NCBI GenBank assembly: GCA_003249035.1
Contig: QBMK01000023.1
Span: 1-37,541, forward strand
From: Pseudanabaena sp.
GTDB taxonomy: Bacteria; Cyanobacteriota; Cyanobacteriia; Pseudanabaenales; Pseudanabaenaceae
Direction of reading: 5' to 3'
DNA: 37,541 bases
Positions 18,339 through 26,872 of the stretch are shown one piece after another. Numbering within the stretch: position 1 is the stretch's first letter; every line of letters begins with the position of its first letter. Both the position numbers and the translations under genes were made by a program. The notes below the pieces were generated by a model, which was given only the letters and a program-made list of their open reading frames with translations, was not told the DNA's origin and did no database searches.

Positions 18339-19283
18339 ATGTCTACAGACTATATTGTATTTATTCATGGCGTTAATGTTCGCAATGAAGAGGCTTACAG
18401 TAGACAGGCTAATGAAATGTTCCTGAATATCAAAGCCTCAATTAACAATCCCTCTCGAACCGTAAAGCCTGTCATTTTATATTGGGGCAATGTTGGACAG
18501 TCTTCAACTAACAACCTTCTTATGGAGTTGAAAGCTTCCCCTCAATGGAAAAAATTCTGGTTTCAAGATCTGCGGACTACTCAATTCCTGCCATTTGTTG
18601 GCGATGCAGCCTTATATCTAAGCCGAACTGTCAGTAAAGCAATTGTCGAACAACTTACTGAGCAAGCTTTAAATCAAATTGGACTATCACTCGAACAACT
18701 CAAGGAACCACCTAAAGGTGATCGTCTCCATCTTGTAACTCATAGCTGGGGTACTGTCGTTTTATTTGATATTTTATTTTCCTCTCGCTGGGAAGAAGAT
18801 GCTGTGTCCCCCCAGATACGTCAATTGATTGAGAACATGCGTCGTGGATTTTTTGGTGTTGGAACCGACTTAGAGAAAGAATTTGGGATTCCATTGGCGA
18901 GTATACATACTATGGGTTCTCCTATCGCTTTATTTAACTTGGTAAACATTCAAGGTGGAAACTCATTTAACCTTACTCCAAAACTCAAAGAATTTCTAGA
19001 AAAACTTCAGGTGAAGCTTAAAAAGCCTCTTCCGTGGAAAAACTATGCTCATCCTGGCGACCCAATTGCATACCCATTAAAGGGCGTTATTCCACTCTTC
19101 TTAGACTTAGCCGAAGACCAAAATATTGTCAGTGTTGAAGATGTTATAAGTCCAAGCAGTTGGATTGGCAGGCTATTTGGAAGGTCTATTTTGCCAGTCA
19201 TTAATGGTGGGAAAGCTCACGGAAGCTATTGGACAGAGCGTAAAGTTGCTAAGATGATTGGCAAAGTTATTCAATCATCTTAA
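18339..19283 (+). CDS. alpha/beta-hydrolase-fold protein of unknown substrate
   Basis: 314 residues. The start YIVFIHGVNVRNEEAY has the HGVN oxyanion-type turn of cyanobacterial alpha/beta hydrolases. The nucleophile elbow is THSWG with Ser136. A late histidine in GGKAHGSYW fits the catalytic His, and an aspartate before it (YAHPGDPIAYPL) could be the acid. No signal peptide or membrane segment is visible, so it is probably cytoplasmic. It lies alone between dnaA and clpS behind its own strong ribosome-binding site. Esterase or lipase activity is inferred only from the fold. Confidence 0.7.
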   Translation: MSTDYIVFIHGVNVRNEEAYSRQANEMFLNIKASINNPSRTVKPVILYWGNVGQSSTNNLLMELKASPQWKKFWFQDLRTTQFLPFVGDAALYLSRTVSKAIVEQLTEQALNQIGLSLEQLKEPPKGDRLHLVTHSWGTVVLFDILFSSRWEEDAVSPQIRQLIENMRRGFFGVGTDLEKEFGIPLASIHTMGSPIALFNLVNIQGGNSFNLTPKLKEFLEKLQVKLKKPLPWKNYAHPGDPIAYPLKGVIPLFLDLAEDQNIVSVEDVISPSSWIGRLFGRSILPVINGGKAHGSYWTERKVAKMIGKVIQSS

Positions 19284-19476
19284 AAACACCCCAATCAGTC
19301 GTACGGTATCATCCTATTTCTTTTAGGAAGTGCGATCGCTACTAACTCCAGTTCATTGATGTGCTTTATGAGATAGGCGATCGCAAATTTGTAGTTCAGT
19401 TGAGATAAGTCATCGCCGATCTCTTTTTCTCATGCGATCGATCAAGAGTCTTATCCCAACTAGGCTCAAAACATCT

Positions 19477-19785
19477 TTATTCAGCTTCCAGAGGAGCCAT
19501 TGTTAAGCCTGCTTGCTTCAGTTGGGCATGATAAAGCTCTGCTTGCTCCATAGGACCCACCCACACGATCGCTAGACCTTCAAAATGCACTTGATTGGTT
19601 AATTCCCAAGCCGTTTGCTCGGTCATATTTGGAATATATTTCATCAAACAACCAGAAACATGCTCAAAGGTATTGAAATCGTCATTTAGCACAATGACCT
19701 TATATTTCGGGTAAGGCTTGCGTACTATCTCCTTCACAGTATCTCTAACTTTTTCAGGGGTTTGAACAGCAGCAAATATAGCCAT
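19477..19785 (-). CDS. clpS: ClpS, adaptor of the ClpAP/ClpCP protease
   Basis: 102 residues with YKVIVLNDDFNTFEHVSGCLMKYIPNMT, the N-degron-binding face of ClpS, and the later HFEGLAIVWVGPMEQAELYHAQLKQAGLT. ClpS delivers N-end-rule substrates to the Clp chaperone. Length and start (MAIFAAVQTPEKVRD) match cyanobacterial ClpS. It converges with the hydrolase gene; the gap between them (19284-19476) has HIP1 sites and no clear gene. Confidence 0.95.
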   Translation of the reverse strand: MAIFAAVQTPEKVRDTVKEIVRKPYPKYKVIVLNDDFNTFEHVSGCLMKYIPNMTEQTAWELTNQVHFEGLAIVWVGPMEQAELYHAQLKQAGLTMAPLEAE

Positions 19786-19857
19786 AATCTCAACTCACTC
19801 TTTATATCTTGCATTATCGCAAAAAGCGATCGTAGTTGCGTATTTTCACAAACTACG

Positions 19858-19916
19858 AGCCAAAGAACAAAGAGAGTGGCGGCGCAAAGTGTCGCCACTC
19901 TCTTTGTTCTTTGGCT
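19858..19916. repeat. 24-bp-arm hairpin upstream of clpS
   Basis: AGCCAAAGAACAAAGAGAGT and GGCG (19858-19881) pair with the exact complement at 19893-19916 across an 11-base loop, GCGCAAAGTGT. Unlike its relatives it sits 5' of both neighbouring genes (clpS minus, ldpA plus), so it is not a gene-end terminator for either. A weaker 10-bp inverted repeat (TCCCTTCCCA, 19924-19933 with 19961-19970) follows. Confidence 0.75.
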
Positions 19917-20062
19917 ATAGCAATCCCTTCCCAGCCTAAAAATAGACACTACTGCTTGAGTGGGAAGGGAGTATAACCAGAAATGGGTTTAAAAACGCCA
20001 AATGGCTGATATTTTGCGTTTTGAGATTAAACACAGCGTAGCAACCGAGATAATATAAAGCT

Positions 20063-21067
20063 ATGGAACTTGAAACTCTCCGATCGCACCAATGGTTTAA
20101 GCTCATTTGTGGTGCGAGTTACCAACATTTACCTGCAATTCGCCATCTGGCGCTGATTTATACATTGGCAGGAGCTGATTGTATTGATATGGCTCCCGAT
20201 CCAGCCACGATCGCTGCCGCCAGAGAAGGAATTGCAGCAGCAATCAAGTTAGAACCAACCGCGATTGCGCCTTTAGTAATGGTCAGCTTTAACGATGGCG
20301 AAGATCCCCATTTTCGGAAAGCATTTTTTGATCCTGAGCTTTGTCCAAGTGATTGCAGCCGTCCATGTGAAAAAGTATGCCCCACCACAGCAATAAAATT
20401 TAGTAATGATTACAATGGGATCATGCCAAATCTTTGTTATGGGTGCGGTCGTTGCTTACCGCTATGTCCAGTGCAAATAATTCATACCCGCGAACAGGTT
20501 TATGTCCCTGAAGATATTTTTCACCAAGTTGATGATGTACTTAACCAGTCAGTTAATGCGATCGAAATTCATACACAACCCAATCGCACCAAAGAATTTG
20601 CCGCATTTTGGCAGCGCTTGAGTCCGATTATCCCCAAGCTCAAGCTAGTAGCCGTCAGCTTCCCAGATTGCGAAGATCTGCGCGATTACCTCATGTCTTT
20701 GCTCGAAGGGATGAACCCCAAACCGCGATCGCTAATCTGGCAAACCGATGGCAGACCGATGAGTGGCGATATAGGCGATGGTGCAACTAGGGCAGCTTTG
20801 CATCTAGGGCAAAAAGTGCTGGACTTTCAGTTACCTCTGGGCTTTGTGCAACTGGCTGGTGGTACAAATGCGAGTACTGTCCCGAAACTGCGCCAAGCCA
20901 ACATCCCAGTAGCTGGGGTTGCCTATGGCAGCTATGCTCGTAAAATCGTGATGGATTTTCTAGAAGGTCTGGGAGAAGAAATACCCGATCGCCTTGAAGA
21001 TCGTCCTTGTTTACTCTGGCAAGCTGTAGCGATCGCCCGTCAATTAGTTTCGCAAATCAAAACCTAA
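20063..21067 (+). CDS. ldpA: LdpA, light-dependent period iron-sulfur protein
   Basis: 334 residues. Two 4Fe-4S motifs are visible: Cys94, 98, 102 and 106 in CPSDCSRPCEKVCP, and Cys125, 128, 131 and 135 in CYGCGRCLPLCP. The rest matches the cyanobacterial LdpA family, including FVQLAGGTNASTVPKL. In Synechococcus elongatus LdpA senses redox state and feeds light intensity to the KaiABC clock. It is the first gene of an apparent three-gene unit (ldpA, ycf45, histidine kinase), with 22 bases to the next start. Confidence 0.9.
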   Translation: MELETLRSHQWFKLICGASYQHLPAIRHLALIYTLAGADCIDMAPDPATIAAAREGIAAAIKLEPTAIAPLVMVSFNDGEDPHFRKAFFDPELCPSDCSRPCEKVCPTTAIKFSNDYNGIMPNLCYGCGRCLPLCPVQIIHTREQVYVPEDIFHQVDDVLNQSVNAIEIHTQPNRTKEFAAFWQRLSPIIPKLKLVAVSFPDCEDLRDYLMSLLEGMNPKPRSLIWQTDGRPMSGDIGDGATRAALHLGQKVLDFQLPLGFVQLAGGTNASTVPKLRQANIPVAGVAYGSYARKIVMDFLEGLGEEIPDRLEDRPCLLWQAVAIARQLVSQIKT

Positions 21068-21089
21068 CTGTAAAACCTTAAAAAGCCTA

Positions 21090-22832
21090 ATGGAATCCAT
21101 CCGCAAGCAAGTTACAGACAACCTCGATCAACTCCTCGATATTTTGCCACCACGCATTAAAAGCAGCATTGAACTCTGCGGCGGGTTAGAGCAACTAGTC
21201 GAAATTGTAATGGATTTAGGAAGGTTGCCAGAAGCTCGGTATTTTGACAGCACCAAATATTTAACCGATGACCCGATTACCAAAGAAGATTTGGCGCTCT
21301 GTGTCAAGCAAGTTGGCGAGTTTGGCGGTGACAACCGCGCAGGTATCGAACGCACGCTCCACCGTATCAGTGCCATCCGCAACCGCAAAGGCGAAATCAT
21401 CGGGTTAACCTGTCGGGTTGGTCGGGCAGTTTATGGCACGATCGCGATGATTCGCGACTTAGTCGAAACTGGTAAATCGATTTTGCTCTTAGGTAAACCA
21501 GGGATGGGCAAAACTACAGCTCTGCGTGAAATTGCCCGTGTGCTTGCCGATGACCTGAATAAGCGCGTTGTCATTATTGACTCATCCAACGAAATTGCTG
21601 GCGATGGGGATATTCCTCACCCAGCGATCGGACGGGCGAGGAGGATGCAGGTATCTCAGCCTGAGTTGCAACACCAAGTGATGATCGAGGCAGTGGAAAA
21701 CCACATGCCTGAAGTGATCGTCATCGATGAGATTGGTACTGAACTCGAAGCATTAGCAGCCCGAACGATCGCGGAACGAGGTGTGCAACTCGTGGGTACG
21801 GCTCACGGTAATCAACTCGCCAATTTAATTAAAAACCCTACCCTATCTGACTTGATCGGCGGCATTCAATCTGTCACCCTCGGCGATGAAGAGATGCGGC
21901 GGCGCGGCTTGCCTCAAAAGAGTATTTTAGAGCGCAAAGCCCAGCCAACTTTCGATATTGCGGTAGAAATGTGGGAGCGCTATCGTTGGGCAGTTCATGA
22001 CGATGTAGCAGGAACCATTGATATGCTCTTGCGCGATCGCGATCCAGGTCGTCAAATTCGGGCAGTCAGTGATGCAGGCGAAGTGACTACCACCGAAGAG
22101 AAGCCCAAAAATCCTGAAGTGATGCGAAATCCATCGGTCAAAGGTTGGCGAGCCACAGGCAAGATCAAGCCCATTCCCCTTGATCCACAAGTACAAATGC
22201 GATCGGAATTAGCTGATCTGTCTAGCAAGATTAGTAATACGACCGTAGCCGAACCAAATGAATCTGGCGACGAAGATGAAGAAGAATTCAGCGATATGTC
22301 TTCCTATGTTGCCATGCGAGAGCGCTTCGGGACGCTGAATGTCTATCTCTATGGAGTCAGCCGCCATCAAACTGAACAGGTGGTGCAATCGATCAATTTA
22401 CCGATTGAAATTACCAAGGATCTTGATGAAGCAGATATAGTGCTGGCTTTGCGATCGCAGATTCGCACTAGCTCCAAAGTCCGTCAAGTTGCCGAAGCGC
22501 GGCAGATTCCCATTCATGCGATCAAAACTAGCACTCTGCCCCAAATCACTCGCGCTCTGCGCAGGATTTTGCATATCGATGAGAGTCCAACGGATACGAT
22601 TAGCGACCTGAATATGTTTGCCTATGGTGACTCTGAGGATGAAATCGAAGCCCTCGAAGAGACAAGGCTAGCCGTTGAGCAGATCGTGATTCCCAAGAGT
22701 CAGCCTGTTGAGTTATTGCCCCGTTCATCAATTATTCGTCGGATGCAGCACGAACTCGTTGAACATTATCAACTGCGATCGGAAAGCTACGGCTCCGAGC
22801 CAAATCGACGTTTACGCATTTTCCCTAATTAA
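21090..22832 (+). CDS. ycf45: Ycf45-type AAA ATPase with C-terminal R3H domain
   Basis: 580 residues. The SpoIIIAA-like N-terminal domain (DNLDQLLDILPPRI) is followed by an ATPase module with Walker A GKPGMGKT (135-142) and Walker B VIVIDEIG (209-216). An acidic linker (DEDEEEF) and a region with an R3H-type end (IIRRMQHELVEHYQLRSES) complete it. R3H domains bind single-stranded nucleic acid. The same family is encoded in red-algal plastids as ycf45; its function is not established. The gene is 5 bases upstream of the kinase gene, so the two are probably co-transcribed. Confidence 0.88.
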   Translation: MESIRKQVTDNLDQLLDILPPRIKSSIELCGGLEQLVEIVMDLGRLPEARYFDSTKYLTDDPITKEDLALCVKQVGEFGGDNRAGIERTLHRISAIRNRKGEIIGLTCRVGRAVYGTIAMIRDLVETGKSILLLGKPGMGKTTALREIARVLADDLNKRVVIIDSSNEIAGDGDIPHPAIGRARRMQVSQPELQHQVMIEAVENHMPEVIVIDEIGTELEALAARTIAERGVQLVGTAHGNQLANLIKNPTLSDLIGGIQSVTLGDEEMRRRGLPQKSILERKAQPTFDIAVEMWERYRWAVHDDVAGTIDMLLRDRDPGRQIRAVSDAGEVTTTEEKPKNPEVMRNPSVKGWRATGKIKPIPLDPQVQMRSELADLSSKISNTTVAEPNESGDEDEEEFSDMSSYVAMRERFGTLNVYLYGVSRHQTEQVVQSINLPIEITKDLDEADIVLALRSQIRTSSKVRQVAEARQIPIHAIKTSTLPQITRALRRILHIDESPTDTISDLNMFAYGDSEDEIEALEETRLAVEQIVIPKSQPVELLPRSSIIRRMQHELVEHYQLRSESYGSEPNRRLRIFPN

Positions 22833-22837
22833 TTTAC

Positions 22838-24640
22838 ATGGCTAAACGCAAACGCTCTAATTCTCTCCCATCAACACAGCCACCTGTCGCCAAAGAATCT
22901 CTCACGACTCCAAACCATGAGCAAGATGAACTATGGCGACAAAGGCAATGGGTGAAGTTGTTTGCTGAGGTTACGCTTAAAATTCGCCAATCATTGCAGT
23001 TTAAGGAAATCCTTCGCGCTACTGTAACGGAAGTACAGCGGATTTTGCAAGCCGATCGCGTTCTGATTTATCAAGTTTTACCCAATGGTACAGGACGAGC
23101 CATTAGCGAAGCAGTTCTACCTGATTACCCTGCAATTCTCGATTTAGAGTTTCCTGAAGAAGTATTTCCGACTGACTATCAAGAACTATATGCTAAAGGA
23201 CGGGTAAGGGCGATCGCAGATGTGCACGATCCCAAGGCAGGACTATCGGAATGCTTAATCGAATTTATTAATAAGTTCTATATCAAAGCAAAATTGATTG
23301 TGCCAATTCTGCAAAATCTGAATTCCCATCAACAAAATGAAGGAATCGCACCTAACCAACTATGGGGATTAGTAATTGCTCACCATTGCGATCGTCCTCA
23401 CCATTGGGCTGATTTTGAGCTGGAGCTAATGCAGCAACTTGCCGATCAGATCAGCATTGCCTTAGCTCAGGCGCAGTTATTAGAACATTTAGAAGAAATA
23501 GTCGAGGTTCGCACTTCCGAACTGCAAGAAGTAAATCGCAGTCTTCAGCAGGAAATCAACGATCGGATGCTAGCTGAAGCCGCCCTACGACGCAGCGAAG
23601 AGCAGTTACGCCTGATTACCAATGCGCTACCAGTACTCATTGCCTATGTCGATGAACATCAGCGCTATCGATTTAATAACCAAGCCTATGAAGATTGGCT
23701 AGGACAATCACCTGCCGATATTTATGGCAGTATAATTCAAACGGTTTGGGGTATCGAATGCTATGAACGAATGAAAGTATATGTGAAGTTAGCTTTAATG
23801 GGTCAAGTAGTTACCTACGAAAATGAAATCACTTTAAAAGATGGACTACCTTGCTCTGTCAATGTTACTTATATTCCTCATCTCGATGAACAGAAAAATG
23901 TTAAAGGTTTCTTTGCTTTAACTAGTGATATTAGCGATCGCAAAGCGATCGAGCGCATGAAAGATGAATTTATCGCCGTAGTCAGCCATGAATTACGCAC
24001 GCCCTTAACATCTCTGCATAGTGCTTTAAAAATTTTAGCGACGGGACGCTTAGGAAGTCTATCTAGTGATGGCAAACAAATGCTAGAAATTGCTGATGAC
24101 AACACAGAACGATTGGTACGTTTAGTAAATAATCTCCTCGATTTGCAGCGGATTGAATCAGGGGAAGTGAAAATGGAAAAGCAGGTCTGCAATGTTGCGG
24201 CTTTAATGATCCAGGCAACGGAATCGATGCAACCAATGGCTCAACAGCAGGGTGTAGTTTTGGCAGTTAAGCCAGTTGATATGGAGATTTTAGTTGATTC
24301 GGATTACATCGTGCAAGCTCTCACGAATCTTCTCAGTAATGCGATCAAGTTTTCCACAACTGATGGTACGGTTTGGCTAACCGCAGAGGGCAAAGCGAAT
24401 ACAGAAGTGCTATTTTCAGTTCGAGATCAAGGTCAGGGTATTCCTTCAGATAAGCTAGAAAGTATTTTTGAAAGATTCCAGCAAGTGGATTCATCGGATT
24501 CGAGACGGAAGGGCGGAACGGGCTTAGGGCTAACCATCTGCCGCAAGATCATCGAACAACATGAGGGCAAAATCTGGGCAGAAAGTACACTCGGTGAAGG
24601 TAGTACTTTTTCGTTTACATTGCCATTATTGACGGCATAA
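22838..24640 (+). CDS. rcaE: GAF-PAS sensor histidine kinase, candidate RcaE-like cyanobacteriochrome
   Basis: 600 residues: GAF (about 45-220), coiled coil, PAS (about 255-370), HisKA with VVSHELRTPLTS and His384, and HATPase with NLLSNAIKFS, DQGQGIPSDKL and GGTGLGLTICRKII. There is no membrane segment. The GAF keeps cyanobacteriochrome sequence around the bilin site: GRVRAIADVHDPKAGLSECL, with Cys139 followed by Leu, then IKAKLIVPIL and LWGLVIAHHC. The Cys-Leu pair resembles the RcaE/CcaS class. Domain order and the rcaF-rcaC-pcyA neighbourhood suggest the chromatic acclimation sensor. Against that, the residue 19 after the Cys (Glu217 in RcaE) is Leu here. Kinase call firm; RcaE identity moderate. 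Confidence 0.6.
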   Translation: MAKRKRSNSLPSTQPPVAKESLTTPNHEQDELWRQRQWVKLFAEVTLKIRQSLQFKEILRATVTEVQRILQADRVLIYQVLPNGTGRAISEAVLPDYPAILDLEFPEEVFPTDYQELYAKGRVRAIADVHDPKAGLSECLIEFINKFYIKAKLIVPILQNLNSHQQNEGIAPNQLWGLVIAHHCDRPHHWADFELELMQQLADQISIALAQAQLLEHLEEIVEVRTSELQEVNRSLQQEINDRMLAEAALRRSEEQLRLITNALPVLIAYVDEHQRYRFNNQAYEDWLGQSPADIYGSIIQTVWGIECYERMKVYVKLALMGQVVTYENEITLKDGLPCSVNVTYIPHLDEQKNVKGFFALTSDISDRKAIERMKDEFIAVVSHELRTPLTSLHSALKILATGRLGSLSSDGKQMLEIADDNTERLVRLVNNLLDLQRIESGEVKMEKQVCNVAALMIQATESMQPMAQQQGVVLAVKPVDMEILVDSDYIVQALTNLLSNAIKFSTTDGTVWLTAEGKANTEVLFSVRDQGQGIPSDKLESIFERFQQVDSSDSRRKGGTGLGLTICRKIIEQHEGKIWAESTLGEGSTFSFTLPLLTA

Positions 24641-24642
24641 AG

Positions 24643-24691
24643 CCTCAAAAAGGGAAAGTGCCTGCTACGCAAGCACTTTCCCTTTTTGAGG
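24643..24691. terminator. hairpin after the kinase gene
   Basis: 19-bp arms (CCTCAAAAAGGGAAAGTGC, 24643-24661, and its complement 24673-24691) around CTGCTACGCAA. It begins 3 bases after the kinase stop and separates it from rcaF, so the kinase and regulators are probably separate transcripts. Confidence 0.75.
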
Positions 24692-24716
24692 TTTAGTTTT
24701 TATTATGACAAGGCGC

Positions 24717-24830
24717 TTAAACCTTACAATCCATCACAGGGTTTCCAACTTCTTTAAGAATTACAATGGCTTGCTGGAAATACTCTGTGGCTTGTGCATA
24801 ATGAAAATTACTGTTTATAGCTAGCAGAGA
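24717..24830 (-). pseudogene. remnant of a TPR protein, antisense to the kinase-rcaF gap
   Basis: On the minus strand this gap reads SLLAINSNFHYAQATEYFQQ, then AIVILKEVGNPVMDCKV and a stop at 24717-24719. The pattern (YAQATEYFQQAIVILKEVGN) is a typical tetratricopeptide helix pair. There is no start and no upstream TPR sequence because rcaF occupies the other strand. It looks like the last repeat of a lost TPR gene. Confidence 0.45.
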
Positions 24831-24833
24831 GCC

Positions 24834-25208
24834 ATGCCAACTAAACGGATTTTGATTGTTGATGATGAAGAAAGCATTCAAACTGTTGTGCAGTTTGGTA
24901 TTCAGATGGTCGCTGATTGGGATGTGTTAATTGCGAGTTCTGGATCACAAGGGATTCGAACAGCCTGCGACGAAAGCCCCGATGCTATTTTGCTAGATGT
25001 GATGATGCCCGATATGGATGGTATTTCCACATTTAAAGCACTTCAAGCAGATCCACAAACAGCTCAGATTCCTGTGATTTTCTTAACCGCCAAAGCCCAA
25101 ACCTCAGAGAGAAGGCAGCTTAATGATTTAGGTGTCAGTGGGGTGATTACGAAACCTTTTAATTCCCTCGATCTCCCCGATCAGATTGTGAAAATGCTGA
25201 ATTGGTAA
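24834..25208 (+). CDS. rcaF: single-domain response regulator (RcaF-like)
   Basis: A 124-residue stand-alone receiver. It has the acidic pair (ILIVDDEES), the phospho-acceptor in AILLDVMMPDMDG, the Thr in FLTAKA and the Lys in ITKPFN. It has no output domain, so it must pass phosphate on. In Fremyella the CheY-like RcaF shuttles phosphate between RcaE and RcaC, and its gene lies directly 5' of rcaC. Here the next gene starts 5 bases after the stop, the same arrangement. Name assigned from context and architecture. Confidence 0.75.
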   Translation: MPTKRILIVDDEESIQTVVQFGIQMVADWDVLIASSGSQGIRTACDESPDAILLDVMMPDMDGISTFKALQADPQTAQIPVIFLTAKAQTSERRQLNDLGVSGVITKPFNSLDLPDQIVKMLNW

Positions 25209-25213
25209 AAGCT

Positions 25214-26755
25214 ATGAAAATATTACTCGTAGAAGATGATGACGTATTAATTGCTGTCCTAACTAAAAATCTGACCGAAAATCACTATATTGTGGATGTG
25301 GTCAAAGATGGGGAAATGGGTTGGACTTATGGCTCGACCTTCGAGTATGACCTAATTATGTTAGATATCGTTTTGCCAAAGCTTGACGGAATCAGCCTAT
25401 GTCAACGCCTTCGTGCAGAAGGATATACCACACCAATTCTATTACTCACCTCACAAAATGCCAGCACCGCCAAGGTCAGCGGATTAGATGCGGGGGCTGA
25501 TGACTATGTGGTTAAACCTTTTGATGTAGCCGAATTAATTGCAAGGATTCGAGCCTTACTGCGGCGAAGTAATGCCAGTTCTTTTCCCCTACTAGTTTGG
25601 GGAGATTTACTGCTAAATCCAAGTACCTGCGAAGTTTCTTACAACGATCGTTCCCTGACGCTCACCAATAAAGAATATGAGTTGTTAGAGCTTTTATTGC
25701 GCGATAGCCAGCATTTGCTCAGTGCTGATGAGATCCTCGATCGCTTATGGTCATCCGATGAGTTTCCCTCCGAAGCGACAGTGCGATCGCATATTCGACG
25801 ATTACGCCATAAGCTGGTAGAGGCAGGTGCGCCGTCAGATTTTATTGCGACTGTACATGGACGTGGCTATTACCTCAAAGCGCCAGATAAGGCAGACGAT
25901 GTCGAAATGCCAGACCAAATTGAGTCTTCTAGCCCCAATTTAATTAAGTTAGCCCAATCAAAGTCTCAAGATAACCAACAGAAACAGTATTTAGAATTCT
26001 TAAACCAACTTTGGATAGACACCAAGCCGAAAAGTCTTGAACAATTAGAAGTCTTATTTGAAACTGTTAGGAAATTGCAATCTGGCAAACTAGCTCCACA
26101 ATTACAATCACAGGCACAGCAAGTGGCTCACAAATTAGCAGGAACTTTGGGAACCTTTGGCTTAACGATCGCGATGCAATTGGCACGTCAATTAGAAAAT
26201 TTGCTCGCTAGCCAACCTTTACTCAAAAAGCAACAGTTAGAAATTTTAGAAACTTTGGTAACTTCTTTAGAAGAGTCAATTCAAAATACGCATCTGATTG
26301 AAAGTGCTCCAATGGGAGCGATCGCGGATATATCATCTTCTAAATTTGAGTTAGATCATTCTCAAATTGGAACTAAGGTGATGATTGTTGATGATGATGT
26401 CGATTGTTTGCGATCGCTGCCTAAGCTACTGAAGCCTTGGGGTTTTAAAGTAACGACCTTGGCTGATCCGCAGGAATTTTGGACGGTGTTGCAATCAGTA
26501 TTGCCTGATGTGTTGGTGTTGGATGTCAATATGCCTGAAATCAATGGTTTTGAACTCTGTCAATCTCTAAGGAGCAATCTCGACTGGCAGCGTTTACCAG
26601 TGTTATTTCTAAGTGTGATGACAGATATCAATACTCAAAATCTCGCGTTTAGTGTTGGCGCAGATGACTACTTATGTAAGCCAATCGTGGGCATCGATCT
26701 AGCAAGTCGGATTCATAATCGACTGCAACGAGTTAAAGCGTACCAGAGCAGTTAG
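25214..26755 (+). CDS. rcaC: RcaC-like regulator, REC-wHTH-Hpt-REC
   Basis: 513 residues. REC1 has Asp51 in LIMLDIVLPKLDG and the KPFD Lys. The OmpR/PhoB winged helix covers about 125-225 (LTNKEYELLELLLR, ATVRSHIRRLRHKL, GRGYYLKAP). The Hpt domain has VAHKLAGTLGTFG with His306. A second REC has LVLDVNMPEING with Asp437. This four-module order is that of Fremyella RcaC, whose first receiver also uses Asp51. RcaC binds the L box; such boxes stand before pcyA and cpcB here. The frame is open from a TTG at 25202, but ATG 25214 gives the standard KILLVEDD start. Confidence 0.85.
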   Translation: MKILLVEDDDVLIAVLTKNLTENHYIVDVVKDGEMGWTYGSTFEYDLIMLDIVLPKLDGISLCQRLRAEGYTTPILLLTSQNASTAKVSGLDAGADDYVVKPFDVAELIARIRALLRRSNASSFPLLVWGDLLLNPSTCEVSYNDRSLTLTNKEYELLELLLRDSQHLLSADEILDRLWSSDEFPSEATVRSHIRRLRHKLVEAGAPSDFIATVHGRGYYLKAPDKADDVEMPDQIESSSPNLIKLAQSKSQDNQQKQYLEFLNQLWIDTKPKSLEQLEVLFETVRKLQSGKLAPQLQSQAQQVAHKLAGTLGTFGLTIAMQLARQLENLLASQPLLKKQQLEILETLVTSLEESIQNTHLIESAPMGAIADISSSKFELDHSQIGTKVMIVDDDVDCLRSLPKLLKPWGFKVTTLADPQEFWTVLQSVLPDVLVLDVNMPEINGFELCQSLRSNLDWQRLPVLFLSVMTDINTQNLAFSVGADDYLCKPIVGIDLASRIHNRLQRVKAYQSS

Positions 26756-26785
26756 ATAGTTCGCTTTGCGAACTATCTAACTGCT
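26747..26785. terminator. 18-bp-arm hairpin overlapping the rcaC stop
   Basis: AGCAGTTAGATAGTTCGC, loop TTT, and the perfect complement. The rcaC TAG (26753-26755) is inside the left arm. No T-run follows. The hairpin ends only 3 bases before the pcyA L box, so it may insulate the L-box promoter from read-through rather than act as a classical terminator. Confidence 0.65.
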
Positions 26786-26788
26786 GGC

Positions 26789-26806
26789 TTGCACACTTTT
26801 TGCACA
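26789..26806 (+). promoter_or_regulatory. L box (RcaC-binding direct repeat) upstream of pcyA, perfect copy
   Basis: TTGCACA-CTTT-TTGCACA: two identical heptamers 11 bases apart start to start, ending 66 bases before the pcyA ATG. This is the consensus described for the RcaC-bound L box of red-light-activated genes in Fremyella, where pcyA is also a target. The repeat is seen directly; binding is inferred. Confidence 0.85.
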
Positions 26807-26872
26807 ACAAATTAGTCATGGTCAGACAATAAATACTTTTTTAAAATTCATATAAATCGAGATAGAAATCGC

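Noticed and set aside
19295-19430. Minus-strand frame ending ALPKRNRMIPYD downstream of the hydrolase gene
   Set aside because: No start codon, preceded by a stop, and built partly of HIP1-containing sequence. It could be a gene tail, but I cannot support it.
25202-25213. TTG start for rcaC at 25202, overlapping rcaF
   Set aside because: ATG 25214 gives the standard receiver N-terminus KILLVEDD; the extra four residues are not family-like.
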